In this document: positions 1-8,816 of the stretch, piece after piece
Layout of the letters: each line of letters opens with the position of its first letter
How positions within the stretch are numbered: the stretch's first letter is position 1
Source: Leucogyrophana mollusca
Lineage: Eukaryota; Basidiomycota; Agaricomycetes; Boletales
Reading direction: 5' to 3'
Length of the DNA stretch: 11,962 bases
Assembly: GCA_021014945.1 (NCBI GenBank)
Contig: MU266834.1
Location: 1-11,962, forward strand
Made by a program: the position numbers and the translations under genes
The notes under the pieces: generated by a model
Seen by the model: only the letters and a program-made list of their open reading frames with translations
Told to the model about the DNA's origin: nothing
Databases searched by the model: none

Positions 1-421
1 TTGTCATATCCCGTGCAGCCACATGTCTGTATACACCACTCTGAGTCCTTTCCGGATACTTCTGCATCCTTCTATGTCTCCATCTAACATACATTGGACT
101 TAAACATTTTCTAGACCTATTGTTCCACCTCTGGTCACTCCGGATATTCCGCCAGTCCATCAGACCAAATACCACTTCCAGACTTTGTTGTATGTCTCTC
201 TATTATAGTTCTGTCTATGCACTGCCCCTACTTAGTTTTCATTATTAACTTTATTATTTATCCTCTGCTTGTCATACTAATCCTATGTACATAGCCCTCT
301 CCGTTTTCCAGATCCACTCCGTACTCTGGAGCTATCCCTTAGTTGTTTTCCTTATTGTTTCTTTGCACCGGTTTCCGGATACTGTACCCACATACGTTCC
401 GTAGCACAGCCTGACTCCGTA
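1..421. other. left flank, no gene seen
   Basis: No convincing reading frame on either strand; the sequence is pyrimidine-rich on the + strand. The only structure I see is the repeated palindrome TCCGGA at 51-56, 139-144 and 374-379, with two more copies at 600-605 and 713-718 in the neighbouring frame. Two of the copies continue as CCGGATAC. It may be the 3' non-coding part or end of the repeat whose open frame lies at 422-733 on the minus strand. Confidence 0.5.
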
Positions 422-733
422 CTATAAATATTGCTCCAATGTATCTATGTACTTCAGTTTGAATATCAGCTTAATCACCTCCTCTGTTTTCCGCCTCTGA
501 TCTTCCCTCTGAAATATCTTCTCTAAGTCTTTCCTTAAGACTTCCTCAGTTCCCCTTACCTTCTGTATCTCTCCGACTCCTTCCAACTTACTTCCGAAAT
601 CCGGAACTGAACTTGGACAAAGGCGCAGCACATACGCTGAAGCCAATGTTCCATTCTGAACTCCAGAATCAGTTCGTCCTCCCCTATCTATGTTCCTAAG
701 CTTACCCCCTAGTCCGGAGTTCCCCAGAAAGCA
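422..733 (-). CDS. partial open frame, charged C-terminal tail, unknown
   Basis: A minus-strand frame of 103 codons, open from just after a TAG (734-736) to its own stop at 422-424. It has no ATG, so it would be a terminal exon or a truncated gene. The last ~45 residues are strongly charged and probably helical (for example GTEEVLRKDLEKIF and EDQRRKTEEVIKL), ending in EQYL. The upstream half is Gly/Arg-rich. I do not recognise a family. It faces away from the + strand fragment at 781-1155. The charge pattern favours a real C-terminus, but chance remains possible. Confidence 0.35.
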   Translation of the reverse strand, partial: CFLGNSGLGGKLRNIDRGGRTDSGVQNGTLASAYVLRLCPSSVPDFGSKLEGVGEIQKVRGTEEVLRKDLEKIFQREDQRRKTEEVIKLIFKLKYIDTLEQYL

Positions 734-780
734 CTAGAGGAACCGGATTTGACAATCATTGCATTTTTGTGCTGTATTGA

Positions 781-1155
781 AGTCAAGTAGTAGCCGGTTA
801 CTACGAGCTTGTTTTCAACACAAATAATGGTCATGCAATTCAAGAAGTCAAGTACAGCGATCTCGAGAAGATTCTTATCTACCAGCTCCCCACCAATCCA
901 TTTTTCAACAATCTCAGTGGACAGCTCCAGATCCTCACATTAATCACACCATGGAACACTGAGGGTGCAGATGCCACCAAAAAACCAGCCTTCCACAGAT
1001 CCAAATATGTGCCCATTATCATGGACCTAAGGAACGTCAAGGCCATTGTGGGGCTTGTCAAAACACGAGGGAGATGGGGGATTATTGACAGAGGTACCGG
1101 TGTGGCTGCCACAGTGTTCATCGAGGATGAGGATATGGAGGAGGATGATATCTGA
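781..1155 (+). CDS. terminal exon of a repeat-associated hypothetical protein
   Basis: An open frame of 124 codons between a TGA (778-780) and a TGA (1153-1155). It has no suitable early ATG, so it is probably a last exon spliced from outside or a truncated copy. Visible features are a hydrophobic stretch (YSDLEKILIYQLPTNPFF), then ILTLITPW, a basic segment with KKPAFHR, the pattern VPIIMDLRNVKAIVGLVKTR followed by GRWGIIDRG, and an acidic end (EDEDMEEDDI). The pattern 'hydrophobic strand, GR-V-RW-IIDR' resembles C-termini of abundant agaricomycete repeat-associated hypothetical proteins. That match is from memory and unverified. Minus-strand frames over the same bases look like shadows. Confidence 0.5.
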   Translation, partial: SQVVAGYYELVFNTNNGHAIQEVKYSDLEKILIYQLPTNPFFNNLSGQLQILTLITPWNTEGADATKKPAFHRSKYVPIIMDLRNVKAIVGLVKTRGRWGIIDRGTGVAATVFIEDEDMEEDDI

Positions 1156-2026
1156 TAGCTGAAGTGGATTTGCTGCAGTGGCCACGAGCACATCGGTGGG
1201 AGCGTCATTTGGTTATGGGAGACGTGAGAGGCCATTGAATTGGTGTTGGATAGATGATCGAATACATGTCGCTCATTTTTGTTGCAAAGCCCTGATAATT
1301 GGCAACACTCCTTGGACAACAACTGGAAATCAGCGGCAAAATGTTGTCACTGAATAGAACTGACCACCGATTCAGTGACACCATCACTGAATCTGCTGCA
1401 ATCAGTGACACGGGCGCTGATTATAACTGATTTGACTTCCCACAGTGCTGAGCCAACGTAGGGCTGTTATTAAACAGCGACACAAATAAACCATCATGTA
1501 ATGATCTGTCTTATCCTTCAGATGGTGAGGTAACAGGTTGCTCAGTAGCTGACCTACTGTACCATTTGATTCAATTCAGCAGTCACATGTCACGGCCGCC
1601 CCTGACGTGACAAAAATTGAAACTTTGTCACATGTCACAAAGGGAGGTGTCAAATTGCCCATGTAGTCACGGTAAACCCACAAAAAGCTCTGAAAAGAGT
1701 CCTAGGTGCTCTAAAATTGCATAGATGTAGCTACAGAACAATAAATTGACTTTTGAGCCCAGAGAAAGGCAGCAAAATACCAAATGGAAGCATTTTCAAT
1801 TAGATGACCATATTTGGATTCTCGTGATCATAAACCACACATAAGTTCTGTTCCATTCACACTGGGTGATTTACACTGGTGCGGCCGTATAACACAGTAG
1901 ACAGCTGATGCTATCACACAAGTTATATCAAAGCTAAGCTAAAATTCCTGTACTGAGCTCTGTGTAGCATTTTGGCAACTTGCCGAAATTTCATGTCTCT
2001 GTCATGGTCACAGCCAGGACCTGCCA
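1156..2026. other. left flank, non-coding, no gene seen
   Basis: About 870 bases without a supportable gene on either strand. The first half carries the GTCAC/GTGAC motif cluster listed separately. The rest (1680-2026) is AT-rich with no frame or RNA gene that I can see. It ends at the KDZ element's target-site copy. Confidence 0.6.
1345..1670. repeat. GTCAC/GTGAC motif cluster with hairpins
   Basis: An 11-bp perfect inverted repeat, TGTCACTGAAT (1345-1355) and ATTCAGTGACA (1370-1380), is followed by a second, shorter one (TCACTGAAT 1384-1392, TCAGTGACA 1402-1410). Further on, GTCACATGTCAC occurs twice (1582-1593, 1627-1638), with TGACGTGACA at 1603-1612 and AGTCACGG near 1665. This spacing of short direct and inverted copies resembles the subterminal repeat zones of DNA transposons. 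No full element with ends was identified here. Confidence 0.55.
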
Positions 2027-2034
2027 GAGTGCTG
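2027..2034. repeat. target-site duplication, left copy
   Basis: GAGTGCTG lies directly outside the left end of the KDZ element and matches GAGTGCCG at 11637-11644 in 7 of 8 positions; the one difference is a T/C transition at a CpG in the right copy. Zisupton-type elements are known for 8-bp target duplications. The exact edge is uncertain by 2 bp because the left arm starts ACACCTGG and the right arm ends CCAGGT. Confidence 0.6.
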
Positions 2035-2036
2035 AC

Positions 2037-2388
2037 ACCTGGCTTACCCAATAAGGAAGTCTTATTATACTGGCCAAACAGGTGCCAAGACCAGTATCAT
2101 AAAGCTTAATTGCAATAGATACTCAACACCAGCGTTAAATATGCCCCCAAATATGCTGGGGACTTAGTGTACTTGACCTTAATACTACAGTACTGTATCG
2201 GGGCATGAGCGGGAGCGTTTGGCAGCTTCAGCATGGCGCCTTCTGACGGAATCTTCCAAGAACTGAGCGTTCCACGCCGAAGTGTTTCTTATTCCATGCT
2301 GAAGGCTTCCTGTACTGGTCCGTGAGCAGGAACCACCTATTCCCACGCCCCCTCAACATCAACCTCATTGTCGTCGTTGTCATTGTCG
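2037..2388 (+). repeat. KDZ left terminal inverted repeat
   Basis: The arm begins ACCTGGCTTACCCAATAAGG and is the reverse complement of 11287-11636. Over about 340 aligned bases I count 14 substitutions and one indel. The match fades in a GTCGTTGTC-like stretch near 2370-2388. Small frames on both strands run through it, but because the arm is a structural repeat I treat those as incidental. Confidence 0.9.
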
Positions 2389-2461
2389 CTGCCGCCGCCA
2401 CGGGCAACAACATTGGCTATCACACTACCTTGGTGGGTGATGTATATCACCTTGCTTCTGC

Positions 2462-2471
2462 TAAATATATT
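2462..2471 (+). promoter_or_regulatory. candidate TATA box of the transposase
   Basis: TAAATATATT lies about 55-60 bp upstream of the proposed transposase ATG at 2524 and just inside the left inverted repeat. It is the only TATA-like match in the short leader. The call rests on position and sequence only. Confidence 0.3.
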
Positions 2472-2523
2472 CTTACCTGCTTTTCTGTTTGCTTCGCCCC
2501 CCGGATTCCTCTGCCACACCGTC

Positions 2524-5500
2524 ATGTCGAGGCATGGGTCTTCAACCAAACTTCTGGGTCTATCAAGGTCTTCCATATCCCATGGCTTTTGACGCTCTGC
2601 ACGACGATCAGCGACTCTCCCTGCTGGCAAGCAGCAAGAATGCCTAGCTGCCGCTGAATTAAAGCGCAAGACCAAGATACAAGGTGAGTACGACTATTAC
2701 CAACCTTCTACATACTCATTGTGGTCCAGCAATGTCCGCGGAAGATCGCGACATTGTTGAGAAGATGGCCGCGGACCACGGGATGGCTGTTGATGATGTG
2801 CCACTTACAGCCCCACTGGGGGATGAAGGTATTGACCTCAGCAACAGGGGCGGGGAGCACGAAATATACGAGGGACTCGCTCAGCAGATTGCGGACATCA
2901 CTGGTTTGTAAGTATTTTCCTTTTCTATGTTGACCTCAGCTCATGGTCTTGCAGCCACCGTATTGATCCACGTGTAAGGCGAGACCACATTGAAACACAG
3001 AATGAGCACTGGGCGCTTCAAATTGACCGGCTCGTCACAGCATACCTTGATTATCGTTTGTGGGACTCGGGCGACGGTATGCCCTCGGGTTTGGAACCCG
3101 AGCACACCCCAGATGGCACAGAATGCCCAGCGCTTGCCGATATGGAACTCATTGATCTATTCTGTAAGTCACTTCTTATTTTGTGTTTTTTCAGCATAAC
3201 TAACAGCTAGTGTCATACAGCTCGCCAACGTACATCTTTGCCTACATGTCCAGGTCATACATACCCAAATGAAACTATCATTTACCATGGATACCTTGGA
3301 TCGTCGCCCCTGCATCTGACCGTTGCCATTTCCATCCGAATGCTGGCCACTTACCGCCAAATCCATCGGACCTGTCCTCGATTCAGTATCCAGGCTCAGT
3401 GCAAGGCACTTTGTCATTTACACAAGGTAAGCGTTTACACATAAATAATATGTTAGCACAATAAATAAAATGTGCACCTTTTAGATGCTGTACCGCCCTT
3501 ATCTCAGTGCCCAGTTTTCTGCTGCATATGACACATACTTAGAAATCATACATCGAGTCGATCGTCTCTTTAAAGTTGTGCTCAAATGCGACACGCCAAA
3601 CTGGCGTCTCCTCAATGGCTGCCCTGCATGTTTCTACAAACTCAAAGATGAACCCAAACTCGACATCGCCTATCTCGTTACCATGGATGGAAACAATAGC
3701 CTCAAGAGATGGGCTTCGTGGATGTATGGCAGGACACCGCGGACAGACTCCTGCACACCACACTCAGATTACTGGCTGAGTCTGCAAGCCGTGGATCGGT
3801 TCAAGGATGAAGTCAAAGCAAAGTTGGTATGTAATGTTTTTGCTATTGGAACATTGCTGAACACAGCTTCAGCAGAAGCCAGTGGCTTCCAATGACATCC
3901 CTCAAGATGATTGGGAGGATGTCGATGATTCCAACATGGACTCATCAACGTTCAAATGTGTCGATCGATGGAGAAATGCTGGACCCAACCAGTGGAAGAA
4001 AGTGTTCCAGGTTTACGACAAATCAGGCATCTTTATTGCAGCATGCTGTCATCGCTTTGTATTGTTGGCTTGCGACATGATCCGTAGCGGGGAGCTGTTC
4101 GTCATTTCCTTTGTCAATTTTCATTTCATTGAGATCTATCTATCAAGGGCCAAGTATCCCCTCGCCATTGTCAACAAGTTGCTGACTGTGTACGGTGAAA
4201 ACGGAGGCTGTGCATATGATATTGGTTGTGCCTTCGCCAAGACTCTCCAAAACAGTAGCCTGGGTCCTCGTGCTCGTCTTCTCAATTTTCTCCTAATGGT
4301 AGGTGCTTTTCATGGCCACGCTCACAACCGAAAATGCCAGCTGCAATGGCACCCAACCTACATTGTTGGGACAAGCCATAGTGAAGGGGAGGGATGCGAG
4401 CACATATTCTCATCATCAAATGAACTTGCGGGAGGTACACGGCACGCAAGTCCATTTCACTGGCACCAAGCCATCAAGGAGCATTTTGCTTTCTGAGATG
4501 TGGATAAATATGCCACCCTTGGTATGGTACACCCAATTAGGTTTTGTGTGCAGGACTAAAATTTGATCCAGGTAATTTCCTATGCAATCATTACCGGGAA
4601 GCCTTGAACACCATTTGCATGCTAGAGATCAAACTCACCACCATCAAATCCACCCACCAGCTCTCTGACGATGACTTTGTAAGGTTCTTTGCAGAGGAGA
4701 AGGCCTATCTCGAGGGCCTACAACAGCCCCCTCCTCAGGAGCACTGGAAAATACGGTATGTTTCAGTCTTAGATGAAATTGCTGCCTGCAGGTGAGTTGG
4801 ATACCTTGTTCTTGGATTTTTCTAATCACCATGGGGTTAAATAAAGAACCGAATGGGACCTTGCTCGGGACACTGCAAATAATGCCCTCAACACCGCTCC
4901 AGTCGGGCATGGATTCAATGAGATCCATACCATATTATTACAAACACGTAGGCGTGTAGGGACGGCTTATGCGAAAATGCAGAACATGGTAGCGCTAGCT
5001 GCACATGCGGAACTCCAGCTGGGAATCAATCAGCGATGGGAGATCAATGGTCCCGAATATAGTTGATACAGGGACGAGGCAACTCTCAGCGGTTATCGCG
5101 CCGCCCTTGACGAACTCGAACACTTAGTCGTTATGCGGCTTTTCAAGCTGTCAAAATTGTCCCTCTCTGGCACAGGTTTTTTTTTCGATTCATATTGTTG
5201 ACAGCTTACTGATCAGTGCTAACATCAGGTTATAAACTTCGGCAGCAAATTGGAAAGGCCCTACAGCGGTGTTCTCAGGCCATTCGCAATGCGATTACTC
5301 AGTACAATACAAAAGCTGTTGCCCTGAACCCCCCACATCTGACCATTTCGTGGAAGGAGATCGCCGACTACACTTTTTTGGGCGAGTTCGATCTACTGTG
5401 ACAATCTCGAAACAATGTACGACACGAAGACTGGGCAAAGCCAGCCCAACGTGAGGCGACGGTCAAGTACTTTAAGCTGCAGCGCGCAAAAGAAGAAATC

Positions 5501-5731
5501 ATCTGTTTGAATGTTGAGATACGACACTTACAGACTGCGATTCACAATGAGACTGCTACAGTGCCTCGGGTGATTGCTGACCTCCTCCAGATTGATCGTA
5601 TGCTTGGACTTGAGCTCCAGCGCCAATGGCAGACATGTTGTCTTCTTAGGATGGTGTGTAATATGTTTTCAGACACTGATACCAAACACTATCCTCCACA
5701 GTTAGCGGTTCAGGCAAATACCAACGGCTAG
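2524..5731 (+). pseudogene. KDZ-family transposase, broken by four TGA stops
   Basis: The product would cut and join element ends in the nucleus, using an RNase H-fold DDE-type core. Family signatures in order: a basic N-terminus; YHGYLGSSP near 3285; RMLATYRQIHRTCPRFSIQA; a CPAC pair (3620-3631); TMDGNNSLKRW with its Asp at 3686-3688; CAYDIGCAF with its Asp at 4218-4220; GAFHGHAHNRKCQLQWHP; and GEGCEHIFSSSN with its Glu at 4398-4400. These Asp, Asp and Glu are the likely catalytic triad by family analogy. After them come YREAL and the C-terminal helices (GYKLRQQIGKAL, KEEIICLNVEIR). Proposed introns: 2684-2729, 2908-2954, 3164-3220, 3427-3484, 3827-3872, 4097-4147 (in frame, GTTCGT donor), 4522-4553 (only 32 bp, doubtful), 4792-4846, 5176-5228 and perhaps 5654-5701. 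The joined frame keeps phase to the TAG at 5729, about 900-940 codons. In-frame TGA codons lie at 2590, 4494, 5064 and 5399. The start at 2524 is the first ATG beyond the inverted repeat in the phase of exon 1. Confidence 0.88.
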
Positions 5732-6984
5732 TAACATGGTTGTTTGTGGTGGACTCAGAATAGTATGAGTTTCCCGATCTGCTAGGATAAAGTGACTGAC
5801 GACTGCTAGGGGGTACCTTCTTGGTGATACAATCGAATATGGTGAACAAGGTGAAATCAATCGGTTGACTTCTAGCATGATGCAAGATGAGCTCTAGAAG
5901 TAGGTTGCACTTTCACTAGAGTTTGAGCGGATAGTATAATCTCTGTAATATGTGGGTGAGTGTGCTAAAGCTTACGAAGTTCAGCAGAAACACTTGACTT
6001 AGGATAAGAACACTAGGCTCGAGAACATTGATGTGCTGACCGGCGAGCTGAGGCAAAACACACACACAACCAAAACCAAAACCTAAGACGAGCTATAGGT
6101 CGAGGCTATCGAAGTATATGGTCGAACCTCGTCGAATGCTGCCGATTAACTTCTGAGGGGTGCGAGGACTTCTCGATTGGGGTCCCTGAATCCTTGACCA
6201 ACACAGTGGGGGTACCTAGTGAATGTAAATGGGTTTTTATAGTAAGTACAACTTCGTAGCTGGTCGAGATACACAGCAAGAAGTACGTGATCCGCTTGAT
6301 CGCTGCCGAAAGATGCTCCGACGTAAGTCAAATAGAGATCGAAGTAGATCCCTTGTAGTCTGCATGACTACTGATGAACGATCGCAAAGAGAGAAAACAC
6401 TGTAGAACAAGAGAATGACCTTAGACGCAGAAATGAAACTCTGACTCTGAGGGAGAAATGGAATCTGATTTGTTTGAAGGATACATGTGGGTTATAAAAT
6501 GACTTCGCTTAAGTGACCCACTATGCTCCGAGGGTCCTCAAGCTTGATTCGACTGGGCCGTGCGCCCCCAACGTCCCCAACCTAGCCCTCTGCCCTAGTT
6601 CCCTCGTGACATGGTCTCCTATGCCTGTATCAATCCACAACACCCCCGTCGCACCAGCCCCTCGGCTTTGTTCGGTCCTTCGAGGCGCATCGAGGTCCCA
6701 AGTAGCTCGTCGAAGGCCATCTAGATAGTATCGAACCTCGACAATGTCCTTCTGAGTTGTTGAGCCTTCAATAACGTGGTCGTGACTTTGAAATGACTCG
6801 TAAATCGGCTCATCAACATCTAGTAGTCAATGATTTGACTCTACTAGCCTGAGGACTAGGTAACATGGCAAATGATCACTTACGACTGCAAGAATAAGAA
6901 GAACTAACAAAATACTTGCAGTCCTTGAGGCTACTTTGATCAAGAGAATATTAGAGCAGAAGCACTGCACAATACTCAGTCAAT

Positions 6985-7212
6985 TTAAGTGTACGCAAGT
7001 TCTACAGGGATATATGTCCTGGCAGAAGATAGATTGTTTGCGAACTGAAGCTGTGTCTGGTTCTCACAGAAATACCTCAAACACGAAATCCGTATGATTT
7101 TGTACGATCCTCCTACAGATTTATCACTGTAGGTAACAATGACAAAAGGTGTCTCGACGTCGCCTGGAACGATGATGAGAGGGGTCCGGTCGTTGAGCTT
7201 AACATTGACCAC
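6985..7212 (-). pseudogene. minus-strand gag-like open frame remnant, unassigned
   Basis: 75 codons opening at a GTG (no ATG) and ending TAA. The composition is protein-like: TPLIIVPGDVETPFVIVTY, then a SVGGSYKIIRIS segment, CENQTQLQF and RTYIPVELAYT. I do not recognise a named family; a retroelement gag N-terminus is one guess. The opposite strand is also open (7033-7488), so the coding strand is not settled. Stops lie directly upstream in this frame. Confidence 0.3.
7151..7180. repeat. 30-bp direct repeat, copy 1
   Basis: GTCTCGACGTCGCCTGGAAC followed by GATGATGAGA. It matches 7286-7315 in 29 of 30 positions; the one difference is ACGATG here against ACAATG there, a CpG-to-CpA type change. 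The copies are 135 bp apart. Confidence 0.85.
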
Positions 7213-7285
7213 ATGAGGGTCCTAACGTTACTCGAGATGATGACTTACGAAGTCTCAACGGCAACTGGCGCGTTGAGCAAAAAAG

Positions 7286-7315
7286 GTCTCGACGTCGCCT
7301 GGAACAATGATGAGA
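7286..7315. repeat. 30-bp direct repeat, copy 2
   Basis: Second copy of the repeat at 7151-7180, carrying A in place of G at the CpG. The sequence around the two copies is not obviously duplicated, so this is a short local duplication or the trace of an insertion or excision. Confidence 0.85.
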
Positions 7316-7406
7316 ATAGAAGAAAGCTTAGAGACTTACCGATGCTGCTAAACTTTGCTTACGATGACACTCACACGTATTTGTGGGTGATAACTTGGAG
7401 ACTGGG

Positions 7407-8051
7407 CTCCCTTGATTCAGTAATACGTACTGGTGGGAGGCTTAGGGTGTCTCAGATAGATATACGAAGGGGGTTGCCCTGGGGGTGACCTGGGATGCTT
7501 CTTGATTTTTCAGGTGTCCGCAAATGCTTCTTCCCCTGGAAACTGGGCTCCTTATATACCTTTTTGAGATAGGGGTTTTCCCATGCCTTACTAATACAAA
7601 AGAACATGCCAGAACACTCATACCTGTTCCAGCCTACTAGAATTTCAATACAAGTAGATACAACTAATATAATGGAATTTGCCGGAACATTCGTGTTTGT
7701 TCCAGCTCAGTAAAGATACACTATTAATAGAAACATACCATGAGTCATTACCTTCTATGGAATTCTGGGCCTGAGGACGACAAATTAGGAATGTCTTGGA
7801 AGGCACTGGAAATTTCCATAAGGTTCCTTTGACTTTCCATGGGCATTGGCGAAGGAAAACTATAGTAAGATTCTCAAACGAAATGCTCAGGAAGATTGAT
7901 CATTCACCGAAGAATGTTTCCTGAGAATATTTCCGCAAACTATCTTGTTGTTGCAGAGATATTGGCCATATACTGATTATGATGTCATGATGATGTTGTG
8001 TATTACAACCACATGACTAGAATAGAATAGAACATAGTGGAATCAAGGGAG
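7407..8051. mobile_element. 645-bp segment bounded by inverted repeats, nested insertion candidate
   Basis: CTCCCTTGATTC (7407-7418) and GAATCAAGGGAG (8040-8051) are perfect 12-bp inverted repeats. Abutting them outside are ACTGGG (7401-7406) and ACTGAG (8052-8057), a 5-of-6 direct match. Next to the inner edge of the left arm is AGTAATAC (7419-7426), matched by GTATTACA (8000-8007) on the right, separated from the right arm by a 32-bp spacer. This fits a small non-autonomous terminal-inverted-repeat element. Alternatively 7419-8007 is a solo or truncated LTR (589 bp, ends TGTAATAC-like, TATATA at 7553-7558). No protein is encoded. Confidence 0.4.
7608..7706. repeat. 26-bp direct repeats 73 bp apart
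   Basis: 7608-7633 (GCCAGAACACTCATACCTGT then TCCAGC) and 7681-7706 (GCCGGAACATTCGTGTTTGT then TCCAGC) align without gaps over 26 bases. There are six differences, all transitions. The bases between the copies are unrelated. It lies within the 645-bp segment and may be a tandem regulatory unit of an LTR or of the small element. Confidence 0.65.
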
Positions 8052-8264
8052 ACTGAGTGGGTGAGCCACATACGATAGCTCATGTCTCAGTAATTAGCGT
8101 ATAGAATATTATGAAACTCAGGGTTTCTATACTTTTTGAGGCGCTCTACAAGATGGGATACCTCTCCTATGTATTGAAGCGATAGTACCCTGACCTTACA
8201 TGAAACACCTTTCGTGTAGGTCAACGTTTTTTATTTTATTTTCCTGAGCTGCCATGCTTAACTC
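8052..8264. other. short spacer before the 8265 frame
   Basis: Non-coding as far as I can see. It ends in a T-rich run (CAACGTTTTTTATTTTATTT, near 8223-8242) about 25-40 bp before the ATG at 8265, a common pyrimidine-rich feature of fungal promoters. Confidence 0.4.
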
Positions 8265-8816
8265 ATGGTTGAAGACTTGCCCCCGACAATCCCACCGGTG
8301 TCTCCACCTTTTATCACTGCCCCAGAGACTACGTTGGGGTGCCGCATTCGGTGCACTGCATATCCTGTGGGCACGCTCGAGGATGTGTTCGTGGCCTACC
8401 ACGCCCGGAAGAACCAACCCGGCACCAACGTCGTATTCACCGGTGAAGTCGTCCACCCCCCTCACATCCGTCAGCGCCGTCATGTGGACACATTCGAGGG
8501 GGGAAAAAATCCCCATGGTCAACAGGGTTCTAGTCAGACAGCACCCCTTCCGGCATCCTTGGAGCCTATTCGCGAGCCAGTTGTTTGTACTAAGCCCCTC
8601 ATTAGCATCGGACCCTGTAGCAATGTCATCATTGATAGATTCAAGATGGGAGATCATACTCTCCCAAGACTCCATGAGCTGATATCTGCAGTTCAAAGTG
8701 GTCAATGGGAGGCGGTCTTGCGGTCACCAAAGTGGGACCTTTCATACAAGCAGGCGGCGAACCTCTCCAAAGCACTCCAAGCAGATGTGCGTGAAGCAGC
8801 TTTTATTCAAGTTAAG
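8265..8816 (+). CDS. hypothetical protein, possible first exon
   Basis: An open frame from ATG 8265 reaches a possible GT donor at 8817; the continuous frame stops at 8841-8843. The 184 residues run from a Pro-rich start (LPPTIPPVSPPF) through TLEDVFVAYHARK to a helical end (LPRLHELISAVQSGQWEAVL, then QAANLSKALQADVREAAFIQVK). No family is recognised. Splicing 8817-8902 would add a hydrophobic tail of about 22 residues (VVIFTAAVVLLLCTVYIISI) ending at a TGA near 8974. Splicing 8817-9112, after a CTGAC branch-like site and GCGCAG, would instead join it in frame to the 9125-10941 gene. Frames of 142 codons (+) and 169 codons (-) overlap it; I prefer this one for its composition and downstream donor. 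Confidence 0.5.

Larger units (their letters stand above)
5732..7406. other. decayed spacer inside the KDZ element
   Basis: About 1.7 kb between the transposase stop and the inverted-repeat-bounded segment, with no intact gene. Translation gives scattered protein-like shreds. On the + strand, 5814-6146 reads as charged, helical, Gln/Glu-rich peptide with seven TAG/TAA stops in 111 codons, no fewer than chance. A coiled-coil-like stretch (ERENTVEQENDLRRRNETL) lies in another frame near 6390-6450. On the minus strand 6521-6826 is open for 101 codons without an ATG. Such mixed shreds suggest remains of one or more older insertions, possibly a retroelement gag. No reverse transcriptase, integrase or protease motif was seen. 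The 10-mer TCGAACCTCG occurs at 6122 and 6731. Confidence 0.45.
7033..7488 (+). other. 151-codon + strand open frame, unassigned
   Basis: The frame opens after a TAG at 7030-7032 and closes at TGA 7486-7488; the first ATG is at 7213. It spans both copies of the 30-bp repeat, which lie 135 bp (45 codons) apart and so read in the same frame (LDVAWNDDE and LDVAWNNDE). No family is recognised. Its end runs into the inverted-repeat-bounded segment. It overlaps the minus-strand frame 6985-7212, and at most one of the two is likely to be real. Confidence 0.25.

Noticed and set aside
879..1411. Minus-strand frames of 147 and 68 codons
   Set aside because: Ser/His-rich shadows of the + strand frame 781-1155; no independent support.
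2228..2675. Several 60-110-codon frames on both strands across the left inverted repeat
   Set aside because: They run through the structural repeat and its low-complexity edge; the + strand transposase reading from 2524 explains the coding signal.
6355..6371. GTAGTC-TGCAT-GACTAC inverted repeat
   Set aside because: A 6-bp stem is expected by chance in a window of this size.
8196..8705. 169-codon minus-strand frame opposite the 8265 frame
   Set aside because: Long, but composition is patchy, it has no family likeness, and it lies antisense to a frame in line with the neighbouring + strand genes and ending at a splice donor.
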